Part shown: positions 47,095-60,354 of the stretch, piece by piece
Layout: every line of letters starts with the position of its first letter
Position numbering within the stretch: the first letter of the stretch is position 1
Assembly: GCA_032718565.1 (NCBI GenBank)
Contig: JAVGVS010000289.1
Span: forward strand, 496,210 to 560,209
Direction: 5' to 3'
Source of the DNA: Distichodus sexfasciatus
Lineage: Eukaryota; Chordata; Actinopteri; Characiformes; Distichodontidae
Length of the DNA stretch: 64,000 nucleotides
The notes under the pieces: generated by a model
What the model was told of the DNA's origin: nothing
Seen by the model: only the letters and a program-made list of their open reading frames with translations
The model's database searches: none
Position numbers and translations under genes: made by a program

Positions 47095-47515
47095 AAGAGG
47101 TGTCAACCTTCACTGGTTTCATGACTCGATTCTAAAATGATTATCAGGTCAACGCTTCGATTCGATAGGATATCTTGATGCATCGCAATGCATCCCATCA
47201 AATTTTTCTCTGAGGTTGGGGGTGGTATTTTGTTTTCTATTACTTTTTAGATATTTGCATTAAATGTATTAATGTATTAAATGTATGCCCAAATCATTTG
47301 GAAATGTTTTAAAAAATAAATCAAATGAAATAATTTTTAAAAAGTGAAATTCAGTAGTGAAACTTGATTGCATGTCACGGACCACCACAGTGGACCAGCA
47401 GTTGAAAAACCCCTGATATCCTGATAATCGATTATGGTCTGCCGCTGCATCGTTGCAGAATCGCCCACGTCTGCATCGTGCTGCATCGATTGTGTGATTA
47501 ATTTCAACACCCCTA
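47095..47515. mobile_element. hAT-type MITE next to exon B
   Basis: The ends aagaggtgtcaa and the inverse of ttcaacacccctag are near inverted repeats. The inside is full of 'atcgat' and 'gcatcg' phrases typical of fish hAT MITEs. The flanks gtttgaat and gtacgaat agree at 6 of 8. It ends only about 60 bp from the exon B splice donor at 47576. Confidence 0.55.
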
Positions 47516-47575
47516 GTACGAATGACGCTTTGAAGACACATTAATAAAACAGACAAGCAGAAGAGGAAGTTTTAC

Positions 47576-47814
47576 CGATAAAATAGGACAGCAGGATCGC
47601 CAGCAGGGCGGCGGCAGCGATGGCCGTCACGGCAGCACATTTCCAGCTGCAGTACTTGGAGGGTTTCTTGAGTTTGAAGGCGCTTCGGGAGAAAGTGTTT
47701 CTGGGGAGAAGCCGTGGCGGAGGGGAGTAGACCGTGCCAGAGGTCAAAGGATAACCCGGCGATGAGCTGCTGAAAAGGGGCGTGGTACCCGATGACGTCT
47801 TAAAGAGGAAGTGC
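47576..47814 (-). CDS. tenm3: tenm3 exon B: juxtamembrane cytoplasmic region and transmembrane helix
   Basis: The acceptor is ctccaacag before G at 47814 and the donor is TATTTTATCG/gtaaaa at 47576. It is 239 bp (one base, 79 codons, one base). It starts HFLFKTSSG, continues with the conserved Ser/Pro-rich GYPLTSGTVYSPPPRLLPR and the basic KAFKLKKPSKY-like stop-transfer region (here SAFKLKKPSKYCSWKC), and ends with a hydrophobic helix of about 20 residues rich in Ala/Leu/Ile that finishes SYFI. Teneurins are type II proteins, so the helix acts as signal anchor with the C-terminus outside. The final G is the first base of the next codon. It gives Ala when joined to 30372 and Gly when joined to 26088. 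Confidence 0.96.
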
Positions 47815-48358
47815 CTGTTGGAGAGAAGAATAAAAGATATAATTCACAGAAAGAAAATCTTGACAGCTGCTGCTTGACTGAAGTGCCAGCACAATAAGTG
47901 GAAATGAATGATGAGAAAGACAAATCAGAGGTCAAATCAACCCCTTCTACCCAAGAGCGTTAAATCATCTCTTTAAACTGTCTTTGCTTTGTATATTTGT
48001 GTGTGGGTGTGGTGAGTGAACAGGGACCTCCAGAAATCTATAGGCAGCAGTGGGGTGAAGGACGCTGTGTCTAGTTCAGCTCAATGTAGCTCTGTGGACA
48101 TATGGCACATGGACATACAGTGCTGCCGGCCTGCTGCTTACTCACCAAGGGACATACACTCAATAATTCAGGGGGCAATGCTATGCACAGGTATAGCACG
48201 CACACACACACATACATGCAAGCACACACCCACACAGAGCAGTGATGAAAAGACTCAGAGGATGGTGTTGTTTGCAGAGGACCGCCGATAATGAACTGAT
48301 CCTCAAAAAGCTTTTTGTGTCACAGAGCTGAATACATTCCCTTCAAGACCAGCGCCAC

Positions 48359-48361
<3 letters not shown>

Positions 48362-48392
<31 letters not shown>
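48362..48392. repeat. (CA)n microsatellite
   Basis: About 13 CA units. Confidence 0.9.
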
Positions 48393-48393
<1 letters not shown>

Positions 48394-49024
48394 GCAACAA
48401 ACAAGCAGATAAGAACACACTGACAGCCTCCTTCATCCTTACCCTCTTCAAGGAACAACAGTATTAAGCAAATCTCACTATTTAGTGGCAAACACTAATA
48501 GTCAACAGCCTTCTGTATCGATCTGCCCAAAGAGATGAAAGCAGTTGGCCCAATGTGAGCTAAAAATCACCCCCATTTCATATGTGCTCAAGACATCAAG
48601 GGGAAAAGCCACTCACAATAAAGTTCCACTTAAGACGCAAACACACACTTATCACTTCAGCTTTTAAACATGGCTTTGTAACTGCTCTAACAGACAGAGA
48701 CGGCAACTGACGAGCTGAACTTTTCTGCGCTCTCCAAAACCTTGTTGAAGCCGTCTCCAGCTGCATGAAGGGCCCTCATGAGAAGCGAAAGTCGACCCGC
48801 CCAGTCTGTCAAAGCAACGTAAATATTTTTCGGCACTTCACATATAAATATGACCCCACATCCTACAGTTAGCATAGAGGGAAGAGCCTGGGGAGGCCCG
48901 CTGAGCTCCGATTGCGCCGTCTCAGCAGGGCGATCCAGAAAAAGCAGCTTTGTAAACTGAAACATCCCCCCCAGCAAGCGGCGCCTCGGCCTCGTTAGCA
49001 CCCGCGCCCACGCCGAGCCCATGC

Positions 49025-49270
49025 TACATTACGTTATTGATGAAACCCGTGCTCTTCGACTTGGTGACAGGGAAAAAAAATCATTTAGCTGTTAATTACA
49101 GCTCCCCAAGCTTCCCGCTCGTCAAACGAGCGTCGTCTCGCTCCAGCTCCCGCCCCGGCGGCTGGGATAAGCGGCGCGTTGGAAATGGAGACTAAATATA
49201 TTATCTGTGGCGATCAACCAGCCGTTGGGTCGTCGGGTCCGTCTGTTTCATTAGGCCCCGACCTCCATTA
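49025..49270. promoter_or_regulatory. Candidate conserved regulatory element
   Basis: The block contains 'cattacgttattgatgaaac', 'catttagctgttaattacag', 'gactaaatatattatctgtg' and 'ctccattaagactctgacgg', with no repeat signature. AT-core sites alternate with GC-rich sequence, as in many vertebrate enhancers. Visual judgement only. Confidence 0.2.
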
Positions 49271-50221
49271 AGACTCTGACGGGCGCTAAAAGGAAAGCCT
49301 GAAAGCTTTTCCGCTCCGTCTGAAAGGCGTGTCCTGGACTGGCCTCCTACCCCAATGCGCAGAGGTGAAAAATGTGACCTTTAATAACATCTTTACACAA
49401 AACGTCCCACGTTTCCAGACTCCGGCATGCCATTTCCAAAGCTGAGGGCTGATGTTTTTGGCTCAGCTCTCTCTCTCCCTTCACCTCCACCCATCTCTGC
49501 CTATATGACCCCCTGCCATGACATGGCATGCTGCGAGCTGGGGGATGAGTGTCAACCGTCCATCCACACCCACATCCACCCATCGCTCTGCCCCAGGATG
49601 AGATCAGTCAGGGGCCTCTTATCCATTATCCTGCGCTCCTGCCGCACCTGCCCACCCGCAGTCGAGCACACAAGCTCTCACACACACAAACGGACGATGA
49701 CATGTAGACACAAACCCTGAGCCAGTGGAAAACTGGAACTAGAATAAAGGCACAAAGCGAGGAGGGGGGTGATTTTTACGGCTTTGTCCTTCGTCCTGAC
49801 CACCGCAGGACAAACAGAGGGAATGATTCACATTAATGAATGGTAATAAATGATAATAATGTGTAGGAATAATGAAGGTGAATAAGACTCCACATGGCAG
49901 CTTTACATAACAAAGCTGTTCCTCACTGCTGGGTTGGAAATCTGCAAGCCGCCAGTAATGCTGGGAGTGAATCTCTCTCTCTCTCTCTTTGTCTCTCTTT
50001 TCCTCTCTCTGTTCCTCACAAACACACACAAAGATCTGACGGAGAATGGTGATTGTGTATATGAATCCCCCCTGTTGTGGGACTGGGTCACTGCCGTCAG
50101 GGGTGGGCAAAGTTCGCAACTCCACTACTTGAGTCAAAGTACAGATACCTCTGGTCAAATATTACTCCATACAAGTTTAACCTGATTTAATGGGCTGGAG
50201 TACTTAGTTTAAGGAAGGAGA

Positions 50222-50375
50222 AGTGGGCAGGTTTTTGGCAGTGCCCGGAGAGCAGTGCTTGGGGACAGTAACTTGCTCATGAGTACCTCACTGGTACGGT
50301 TAGCCGTCTGGGACTTAAACGGTGACATTCTGATCAAAAAGCCAACTCCCTAACCATTATGCTACCAGCTGGACC
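50222..50375 (-). repeat. SINE-like repeat family S2, copy 5 (truncated)
   Basis: Inverted copy: 'gcagtgcttggggacagtaa' then cttgctcatgagtacctcac, ending 'ccctaaccattatgctacca'. The tail part is missing. Confidence 0.6.
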
Positions 50376-51707
50376 AATGTTTTATCAGTGCCACAAAGCA
50401 TTTTTGGTACTGTACAATAGGACTCCTTTCATAAAGGGTTACACATGAATTATCATTATGTTCTAGCTTTTTAATCATTAATAAAGTAATGATAATCAAG
50501 TTACAACAGTTGTCCTACGTTGATGCAGTATTTGGATCTCAGATCTTACCAGTTTCATGACTTCTTTGTCCTCTTGTCTCAGGCAGAATGTTTAACTCTC
50601 ACCATTCATAAGGGGTTTGTCAACATCCTACTGCCATTAAAATACCGATAGAATTATGGTTGGGCGGCAGTGTTACCCCTTATTAGATGATTTTGATATT
50701 TTGATGAGTTACTAGACATCAGATATCAGTCATCTGTGTCCTGCCTGAACCTTGGTATCCTTGTTATCCAAGTTAATCATTCCTTTCATCCATCTTGATG
50801 TTTTATGGCATTTTTATGAATAATTACTGATGAGTTACTAACATTATACCTGGCAAAAAGTTTTAATGAGTTATCGACAATGACAACGGTCAAAAAAGAA
50901 CTATGCCAAAAAGAGAGCCTGCATCAATATATGACAACTTGTTTATCACTGCTTATGTAGGATGTAAAACTGGTAATTAAGCACCTGATTACAAATCATA
51001 TTTAAACCTTTATAGAACCCAATAACTCCAAAACAACCTACTGATGAAGGTCATCTGTGTTAAACACAGCTAACATTTAAGGGCTTATTTACACATATCT
51101 AGATATATTTGTAAACACACTATTTTATACGTTTGGGCCGTTCATTAACACGTTAACAGTTTTAGCCACCTCAAATGGATATTTTTAAAAAATGCCCTCC
51201 AACGTGAAGATTTTTCAAAACGCTGGATTCTGCGGATTCATGTAAACAAGTTAAACACACTTTTCTTAAAACGTGTTTAGTTCTATTGAGTGACAATGGT
51301 AACCATGACAATAATTATCCCCTGCTGGTCAACAACAATGGCGGGTGACAACATAGGCCTTTGTTCTTGTGTGTAGGGAGATTATTTTAAACCGAATGTT
51401 GTGTAAATGCAATTTAAAAAAAGAAACGTATAAAAATGTGTTTATAAAAAAAAAAATTATATGTGTAAACAAGCCCTAAAACAAAAGTCATTCCTCAAAA
51501 ATGAAAAACTTCACACATGGAATTAACAAAGCCATGTGCTTTGGTGGGAAATCTCCAGTATAGTACTATTATTATTATTTCATTACTCTCCACCCCTGCT
51601 GCTTGCCTTCTCTGTCTCTCTCTCAGTTTCCTTCCACTTATCTTTTTTACTCCATCCACTCCTGAAGTATGTAGCTGATTGTATCACTGTCCTTCTGCAC
51701 CTTTCCA

Positions 51708-51764
<57 letters not shown>

Positions 51765-51765
51765 T
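51708..51765. repeat. (CT)n microsatellite
   Basis: CT tract with few interruptions. A smaller one is at 52672..52700. Confidence 0.95.
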
Positions 51766-52134
51766 CCTCCCTTCAGGAGCCCTGTTAGGCAGCAGGTGAA
51801 TCAGGAAGCAGGATGGTTCCAGAGGGCAGTGTGATGGACGGGCTATAAAGGTGTCTGTCCCAAAAATACGCTCCTCTCCCTTCACCATCCTCCCCTCCGG
51901 TCCCCGGACTCGGAGAGACTTTCACGGCACTCGCAGCCACCTCTCACAAGGTCACGGGAGTCATCCCGAAATGCCACAGCACTTTTTTTTTTAGCAGAGC
52001 GGAAGGTTGTGGCCAAGCATTTAGTCGCTGACAGGGGTGACGCGTGGAAATTAATTAAGGTGATTTCAGGGTTGGGAGGGACACACAAAGTGTGTGTGTG
52101 TGCGATTGTGCACATTTGTGTGTGTAGGTGTGAG

Positions 52135-52260
52135 ACTTTCGTGCCATTAGTTTAATATCTGTCTGTGAAGTTCATTTAAATCCCATTTGTGCGGGGAAAG
52201 TGAGTGTTGACAAAGTGTCGTAATTGCAAAATGAAATTAGGGGGCTTGATTTTCACCGCC
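52135..52260. promoter_or_regulatory. Candidate conserved regulatory element
   Basis: 'gtgccattagtttaatatct', 'gaagttcatttaaatcccat' and 'gtcgtaattgcaaaatgaaa' form a repeat-free AT-core cluster between two microsatellites. Confidence 0.18.
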
Positions 52261-52345
52261 GTGGCTAAATGACAGTGATTTATGTCGAGCATCGTTTGGA
52301 AGGAGTGTGGGAGGACATGTCAGAAACAGCTGGGACTGAGAGAGA

Positions 52346-52395
52346 GAAGAAGAAGAAGAAGAAAAAGAAGAAGAAGAAGAAGAAGAAGAAGAAAG
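52346..52395. repeat. (GAA)n microsatellite
   Basis: About 16 GAA/AAG trinucleotides. It reads as TTC in the tenm3 transcript. Confidence 0.95.
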
Positions 52396-55145
52396 ATAGA
52401 CAGGGAACGGTCCAGACGAGGGGGTGGACAGAGAATGGCTGCAGTACCGCTGGGAGAGGTAGTTTAGGACAGGTTTAGCCAAAAGAAAAGGACAGCTGAC
52501 ACGACGGGGTGAAGCGAAGGTCAGCGGTGAGACGTCGGCAGTTTTGCAGCTTGCAAAAGCCGCAGGGGAATTGCAAAATAAGGAATAATGCTGGAGGGAA
52601 GGCTTAACAGGGGAGTAGTAAATGGACGAGAGGAAATGAAGCTCGCCATGGCATGTCTTGCACAACGCTTCTCTCTCTCTCTCGCTCTCTCTCTCTCTAG
52701 ACGCTGATGGAGACATAGGTGAGGTCATCCTGTCTTCCCTCTGAGCAGGCTGATTAATGACCTGTCTGAGTTGGACAAGTGTGTGTGTGTGAGAGAGAGT
52801 GTGTGCGTATATACACATACACGTCTGCAGACAGTCATCAGGCTCTGTTAAACAATGCAACTCTCCAGACGCATCTTGCCACTCATTAGTCGTGACACAG
52901 GCAGCAAACCCCTCATCACCAAACATCCACTTAGTGTCAAACACTTGCCTGTTTACTTATTTACCCCTTAAGATTTTCATTTGCACAGTGCTCTCTCTCT
53001 CTCTCTTCTCTCTCACTCCCTCTACCCTCTCAGTCTAACTCTGCTGTCTTGTCTGTGTTCTGCTTTACCCCTCTCCACTGTTTAAATGAGCAACACTCAG
53101 TCACAGTAAAAGTCAGAAAAAATAAGCAGGTAGTTATCTCAGTGAGTGTGTTAGTGTGTCCGTGTGTGTGTTTAGGATATATATCCCATTGTGCAGGCAG
53201 CACAACTATATAAATATTATTGGGTTCATACAGTATGTGCACATTAAAAAATAGAACTAATGGCTACACGGAAGGCCATGCACAGGCCAGAACTTTAGCC
53301 GAGCAGACACTCAACACCACACTAACAATCGCCACATCACTAAATCTCTGCTCACTGTCTCATCTCACATCCTGCACATCTCCTAATTCCGCCTTCTCAC
53401 AAAACATCCGCTTTCCTTCGATGGCCTCGTTGTCTAAAGCCGCCGCTGCCCGCGGCCAAACCAATCCTCAGTCATCCGCCGCTGGAAATGCCCAAACAAA
53501 GGTCTCCGAATGTTTTCTAATTACGACAGCTGCGGTTTGTACACTGTACCCAGAATTCAATCTGTGTGCAGAGAGGGAAGGGAGACGGCCCATAAATCTT
53601 TTCGCTGAGCTGCGGGCTCCCGCATTCTGATTGGCTCCCGTTAGGATAACAAATTGGCCTCAGTGCACAGCAGAGAATGTAAATGTGGCCCACATAGATA
53701 CCTCAACAATGAAGGGAGAGGGGGAGAGAGAAAGCAAAGAGAGGAAGAGGGCATGAGAGATTTTTATACGTTGTTATATTTTACCTACGAATTCTGAACG
53801 TTCCTCTCATTTTGACTTTTACTAGCTTTGTCAAAATCACATGACCCATATCCAACTAGCAATTCAACAAGAAACTGCATTATTGCATTCATTAATTATT
53901 AATTAAATAACAAGAACAACTATTAATTAAAACCATTAAAGCCAAATTGGAGAAATGTTAATGGATGTTATTAGATGTTTCTGCTGGTTATATTTGAACT
54001 AGCTGTTAAACTATGAGCTATTGAATTGATGCTAAGCTAGCGTCAGAAAAGGACTAACCACACAAAAGTAATAAAGTAATAACTCAGTCCTCCTTAACGG
54101 TGGTGACCCTGGTGGCTAATATAAGCGATGAAAACCATAATGGTCGTCAAAACATGAAATAGTAAAAAAATAGTGTTGCAATTGGGCTATTGACAAGACA
54201 TGCGGTACCCTGGATCTCTGCAAGTCACAAACAGTGTCTCAGTGAGAAAAACTTGTTAAAATTAAAGTGAAAAAAGTGGTAAGGATAAGAGCAAGAATAA
54301 GAAACAATAATATATAAAACAGGGTGATTGAAGGATCAGGTGACATCATTACATTACAAATCATATTCCATCATTAGTGGGATGTTGGTGAGTAAATGCA
54401 CACAACACACACGGTAAGGTCTGACTGTAGTGGTTTGATGATCGATGTCAACTGCATCACCAGTTTTTCTATTTTCCTTGCTATAAATATATAATCTAAA
54501 TTCTACACAGAGTGTGATTCTGTAACAGATGTGTGAAAATCTGATTTTTTATGCAGCAAAATGCTCATCTAATCTGTATATGAAGGCACCAGATCACTAT
54601 TTAAAATGAATCAAACACTAGAAGAGAATGAAGGAGAAAGATCCATGCCTCTCAATGCACACAAACACACATACACACATCGACTATACTGACTGCACAC
54701 ATCTCCAATGCCATGCATGTGAACGTGTTTCCCAGCGCTGGCTAAATTGCAATGGTTCGACCCTTTCAAAGTTCTTATATTTGAGAAAGAAAGTGTGCGA
54801 GTGGGGTGGGGAGAAGGAGGGGTGTGGGTGTGTGTGGGAATGGAGGGGACAGCCAAGTGTGCTGTGTGCTGAGATGAGAGTGGAATTGAAACTGGCATCA
54901 GCTGGTGAAGAGGCTTCACTCTGCGATTGGAAATCAGCCGTTGCCGCCCTGCTTGGCCTCAGCCATCTTTAGTCATTTATGCCACTGCAAACTGATTCCG
55001 CCCAATTCCCTCCTCCTCCCTTCTTCTCTCACTCACTCACTCCTTCACTCCCTCTCAAACAACTGGGATTTCTATCTTTTTCCACAGGTTATTTGGTATC
55101 CTATGCCAATACAGGTCCATGACCCACCAAAAGTGTTTATGGACA

Positions 55146-55182
55146 ACACACACACACACACACACATACACACACACACACC
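55146..55182. repeat. (CA)n microsatellite
   Basis: CA tract with one 'ta' interruption. Confidence 0.9.
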
Positions 55183-56439
55183 CTCTATCCCTCAGCATAT
55201 AAGCTTGTAGTGATTGGCTGACCTTTGCAATTAATATGAGTCATTTTAAACCTCACCTTCTCTCCCCAAAGAAAAAGAGTCGTGGGAACAAGTCCCAAAA
55301 CAAATCTATCTTGCTTAAATGTCATGTTTGGTAGAGCGCAGTCCCCTACATGCATGACTCCTGTCCTGTGCTTTTACACCTTCTTGTTTGTAAAAAGCAC
55401 AGGTGTGAATAGAAAGAGGGGGGTGCCGGCCCTTACACACTCTCTCTCCATCTGTCCTCCACATCGCTCTATTCATATTACTCCAATTGGTTCATTGCTT
55501 TTTCTTGAGATTCTTTTCGCTTCAGGGTCTCTCCGAGCAGGTATTGACTAAAGATGGCAATCAATTCGGAACGAGAGAGAGCAAGAAAGTAAGAGACTTT
55601 TCTTTAATAGGCCTACAGGGAGGATGGTGGCTCCAGCACTCTCCTCTTCCTGCCCTTCCAACTATCCTACTATTTGCCATAATGGAGATTTCTCTTCTGG
55701 CCTTCTCTCTTTCTTTTACATCAGAGCAGGACGATTTGATAAATGTCCCTTTTCCTGCCGAGCCAGAACAGGGCCACCAGTGAGAACGGCCTCCTCTTTG
55801 CTGCCGCTGGCTATGCGGAAATAAAAATAGTGCCATTAGCTTCAGCGCTGTGCCCGGGCCGCTGCTGACCTGATGGGGAGGAGGGGAAGGAGGGACTAGC
55901 GGCTATCCTGGAGGATGTTCACATTCCCTTGCTGCCTTAAACATCTTGTGTCTCCCAGTGAGAGAGGATTTGCAGGCATGTTTCCTCAGCTAAACCCTCT
56001 TATTAAAGGACTCTGGGCTTTGTTTAATGGTTTTAAAGTGCCTTTGAGCAAGCATTGTTTTAACCCAGAGTTGCTTTAATCCCAGTCCTCAGGACCGCTG
56101 GCCTGCATGGTTTTAAAAATTCCCAGTCCCAACACACCTGAATGCCAATAACTAGCTGATGAGTTGGATCAGGTGGGACCATTTAAAACTGTGTAGGGCA
56201 GCAGGTCTCAAGGACTGGGATTAAGAAACCTTGCTTTAATCAGCTTGAGTATGTTCAGCCAATTCAGATGCTGTCATAAGGCTGCTTTTAGAGTAATGGA
56301 TATATGATTTCATTAGAGTGAGCTGTGATTTAGGGAAGCACTTCCTCCAGGACCCCTAGCTGTGGAGATGATGGCATCCCCAATGGTCACCTGAGGGCAC
56401 ATGTCCATGCATAATGCGCTGCAAGTCAAGCGCATTACT

Positions 56440-57065
56440 TGATGTGTTCAAAGAACTACATAGATAGATCAGTTCTGATTCTGCTTCTTTCAGCAGCATT
56501 TAACACAGTCAACTATCAAATTGGATATCTCAGGTGGAATAGCAAGGATATCAATCCTCGAAAACTGTCACTTGGCATTCCACAAGTCTCGATCCTTGGA
56601 CCTTTTCTCTTTTCTGTATACCGTGGGTCTCAGGAAGATGTCATATCCTCATGGCTTCTAACACCCTTTACATTTATAGTATTTAACAGATGCTTTTGTC
56701 TGGAACAACTTCCATTGTTTTTCTACTTATAGGGATCTTCTCTGAAGCAACTTAAGATAAAGATTCTTGCTCATGGAACTACTGTTGGTAGTTTTGGTGG
56801 TAGGATAGGGATGGATTTGAACCCACAACGTCTTGGTCACTCGATCGCTACTGTGACAACTGCAACTGACACCCACAACAATTAATCATTTCCCTCTAAT
56901 GACCAACAGGTTCTAACCCTCATCTCAGACTGCCTGGCTAACATTTCCTCTGGGAGGCATTCCACTACCTCAAGGTGAATCATAGTGAAACTGATCTTAT
57001 GCACAGTTCCTTGAGTACCTTGCTATCTTCAAAGACCCACCTCTTCAAGGAGTACCTGTTGGACT
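56440..57065 (+). mobile_element. LINE (L2/CR1-like) reverse transcriptase fragment, interrupted by a SINE
   Basis: Plus-strand pieces read LLLSAAFNTVNYQI (near 56475..56520), LSLGIPQVSILGPFLFSVY (near 56565..56620), ISDCLANISS (near 56922..56952) and THLFKEYLLD (near 57035..57065). In order, these match the 'LDLSAAFDTVNH', 'GVPQGSVLGPLLFS' and 'ISDCL.DI..WM' motifs of LINE reverse transcriptase and its C-terminal tail. The block is shifted, internally deleted and carries a SINE at 56667..56868. Confidence 0.7.
56667..56868 (-). mobile_element. tRNA-derived SINE inserted in a LINE
   Basis: In reverse orientation the element ends with the fish SINE tail: plus strand tttacatttatagtatttaa then cagatgcttttgtctggaac. 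Its tRNA-like head is on the right (plus strand 'ggatttgaacccacaacgtc', a B-box complement). A direct repeat acaccc flanks it at 56661..56666 and 56869..56874, supporting retrotransposition into the LINE. Confidence 0.7.
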
Positions 57066-59204
57066 AATTACTCCTTGTACATATTGCTAATTTACTAATT
57101 AAAAATATACAAAACAGTGTATTTTGGGCATTTATCCAAGTGTTAATGCATGTTATCTTGTTGACTATATAGATATTAACTTTATACCTTTGAAAATCTA
57201 TGTAACTGAACTGAATTACAACTCTTTTAATGCTACGTTGAACGTATGTAGAACAGGTTCTACTGGTGACTAGAAAAATGCAGGAAATGGAGGTGTTTAT
57301 GACTTGACACAAAAGTCAGAAAACAGAACAATGCCATACTTTATGTGGATGATTAAGAACTTATTTTTGTCTGAAAGACATACAAAGTAAAAAGCATGAA
57401 ATATATTTCTATCCCTTCAGTATAATGATGGAAATGATATCTTATGATCAGCTTCTGGGATTTTTGGCTTTCGCAGTAGGAGTGATATGAAATTAGATGG
57501 AAAGGATGGAAATTAGATGTGAACTATTTAAAGGGATCATTACATTAAATGGTAGAAATAGCCCATTGCTTAAAGGGTTATGTATCTCTCTACAATCATT
57601 TTAATTATCCTACTGAAAATGAGTATAAATTGTAAAAGTATAGATGTCTCAAAATGGCCTTTTGCTGGTTATTACTAATGTCCAGCTGGTCAAAAGGTCA
57701 AAAAACAGATTCAGTTGGCTTGCTTATGCAGTGTGGCACCAAAACTAAGCTGGTCACAAGTCAAAGGAATATTTATGGGTTGAAGCCCGCTTGCTTGGAC
57801 GGGTTCTTTTTTAGTATGATTTATACTTTGTGTTCTCCGAAGGGACCACAACTCCCACACTGACTAAGTCTCCCTCTCTGCCTCAGCCCTAGGAGTTTTG
57901 CTGTGGGCATGGGACAGTAAGGAGGAAGCCAGAGAGGGCCAGTGGGAGTTCTGAGCTTCTCTGATCGCTCCATTGCATCATCCTCGCATGGCTACTCACA
58001 CCTCGCTTTCTTCACCGACGTAATGACTTATGCAGTTAATGAATTCGAATATAGTGGAAATGAGATTGTGAATTATGGGTGGGAGGGTGGTGTGTGTGTC
58101 TGTGTGTGTGTGCGCGTGTGTGACAGGTGGTCCATCTGCATTGACAGAACCCCAATTAAAAAGCTGCTGAGAGAGGGGTGGTGCTTGCTAGCGGGGTGCG
58201 GGGAGATGGGCCAAAGTTTGGGGCCCTTCGCTGGCGCTAGGAGCCTTGGATGGGCCGTTATGGGCAACGAAGTCGTGCCTCGGCAGATGGCAGCTAGAGC
58301 TTTAGCGAGTCTGTTCGCTCACGGTGCCATAAATGGGGGAGAGCTGTGGAACACACCTGAATATAGTTACTATGCAATGTGGCCAATCCTTTTTACTTAC
58401 CGCCTGTGTTTGCTTCATGAAATTCAGTTCCCTATACCATTTAACTGAAATCACTTCAGCTTTGTTTTACCTGACAAAACATTAGATGGTTCCACAAATT
58501 CATTTTCCAAAAGATCAGCAGTTTGTTTTTTTTTTTGCAGTGTTAGCGATATTTATAATGAGATTTTCAAGGGTTTTTTTGTATGCACAGTGATCACTGA
58601 TCAGATGATCTCTCTTAATAAGGTCCCAATTACTGTCAGTGATATCAAAATGCATGAAGTGGGACTGGCAGCTATTATTTACCCTCCATAAAACTATAAA
58701 ATGAGAGAAAAGGATCATATAATATTTTTAATCAGTCTTTAGAACTGTAAGATTCTTTCATTACTTTAACAGACACACATCCTTAAATTGGCAAATGTGC
58801 ATCTTATTTTATAAGCCATTAACGTTTGGCTCCTAACAAACAGCAATGGTTTTATTAGGCTTTTTATATGAATAATTAATGTAATTTTGAAATGTGGGCG
58901 AATTAAATATTTTTTGTATATGGTATATATTGCATTGGGTCTGGCTAAACATTTGAGTGATTAGCTGGAATATATATGTAAGATCAGTTCTTAGGGCATC
59001 GTAACCAAAGATAGATACTTCCAGTGACACCATTCTTAGGCCAGGCACTTCCAAGGAGAAAGGAGTCTAAGTCATGCACGTTGACAACTCTGCCTGCACC
59101 GCTGCAGATAATGACAGGGTTAAAGGAAGCGTCACTCAAGCTGAATGGATAGTTAAGGCTAGAGAGCAGCTCCAGTTCAGGACACAGCCAAACAGTGAGT
59201 GAGT

Positions 59205-59255
59205 ATGTGTGTGTGTGTGCATGTGTATAAGTGTGAGTGTGTGAGTGTGTGTGCG
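59205..59255. repeat. (GT)n microsatellite, imperfect
   Basis: GT-rich tract with several interruptions. Confidence 0.85.
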
Positions 59256-60354
59256 ATTGCACATCACTGCGAATGTCTCTAGGCTGAATAAAGGCCTGCC
59301 ACTATCTGGCCCACTAGGCAGGGAGCCAGTCAGTGGCGCTATATTCGTGTCTGAGCTGTGGCTGGCACTGGTGACATACAGTAGAGCCGATCAGACCCGC
59401 TTTAATTAGACGCCAGTCAGGCACCTGCACTTCCTACAGACCTGAGACCTGTTCTGCTGAATTAAACATGGAGCCCCAGCCTCATGAATAGTGCATGCAG
59501 TACGCACGCGCCTCTCTGATCCGGGACCAGAGGAGGTGACCCTCTGCCCAGTGGGAGAACTGCAAGAAAGGTGTGAAAGGTAGAATGGGGAGAGAGAAAG
59601 AATGAGAGAGGGAAAGAGAGAAAATAAAGGAGATGGAACCTAACGGGTAGGATATGCTTCAACACACTATGTCTGTGTGTATGTGTTTGTGTATGCATGC
59701 ATGAGGCCTATCCAGAATATTTATTCTCATCAAACTGCGTATGGCACATTGGAGTGTGTGTATGCATTTGGGGTGAGATCATGCAGCCCTGTGGGTGTTC
59801 TAGCCCAAATGCACTGTTGAGCTGGAGGAAAAAAATATGCAATATTCTGTCAAAAGAAAATATTCCCTTTAAAAAAAAATCCAAACATGAACAAACAGAC
59901 TTATATCCGCAACACGACAGTTACATCAAATCTGGGCTGAGCATACATGGCTTGCGAATGACCAAAGTTGCCATGCAGTGTTTTCATAACTGTCTTCAAT
60001 CCGACAGTCCGGGCCGAAGATGCGGAGTCTGATAGCATTAGCGCCTTCGGAACGTATAACGCTCCACGTCTTACAGCCACTACAGCAGGAGAAAGTCATT
60101 ACTCATTTTTGACTGCTCTAATATTTTGCACATAGATTGAAATTCCAATGCGGGATGAAATCTGAATAAACTGATGCTTGTCTTCCTTTGGACAAAAAGC
60201 AAAAAAAAAAAAAAAAGTCTTCGAAGTCTCTTCAAGAAAAATGGCTTTTTATATTTGCTGTAACTGACCAATTTTGTTCACAGTCAACAGGGATGAAGTC
60301 AATTTAATTACGAACTAAACTGAGTAAATTTCCCCATATTTAGTGCTATCATTT

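Larger units (their letters stand above)
30373..47575 (-). other. tenm3: tenm3 intron B-C (17.2 kb)
   Basis: Longest intron in the window. It holds many (CA)n/(GT)n tracts, a (GACA)n(GA)n tract at 31600..31675, the BED-bearing hAT element 34873..35674 inside older repeat sequence, SINE-like repeats at 37720..37930 and 46670..46832, a MITE at 40198..40463, the homopurine block at about 41370..42900 and a hAT-type MITE at 47095..47515. Possible regulatory blocks lie near 32735..32860, 38665..38775 and 45225..45420. No coding exon found. Confidence 0.8.

Noticed and set aside
52237..52944. 235-codon open frame on the minus strand
   Set aside because: Low-complexity Ser runs come from the TTC repeat, and the rest shows no family similarity or splice pattern.
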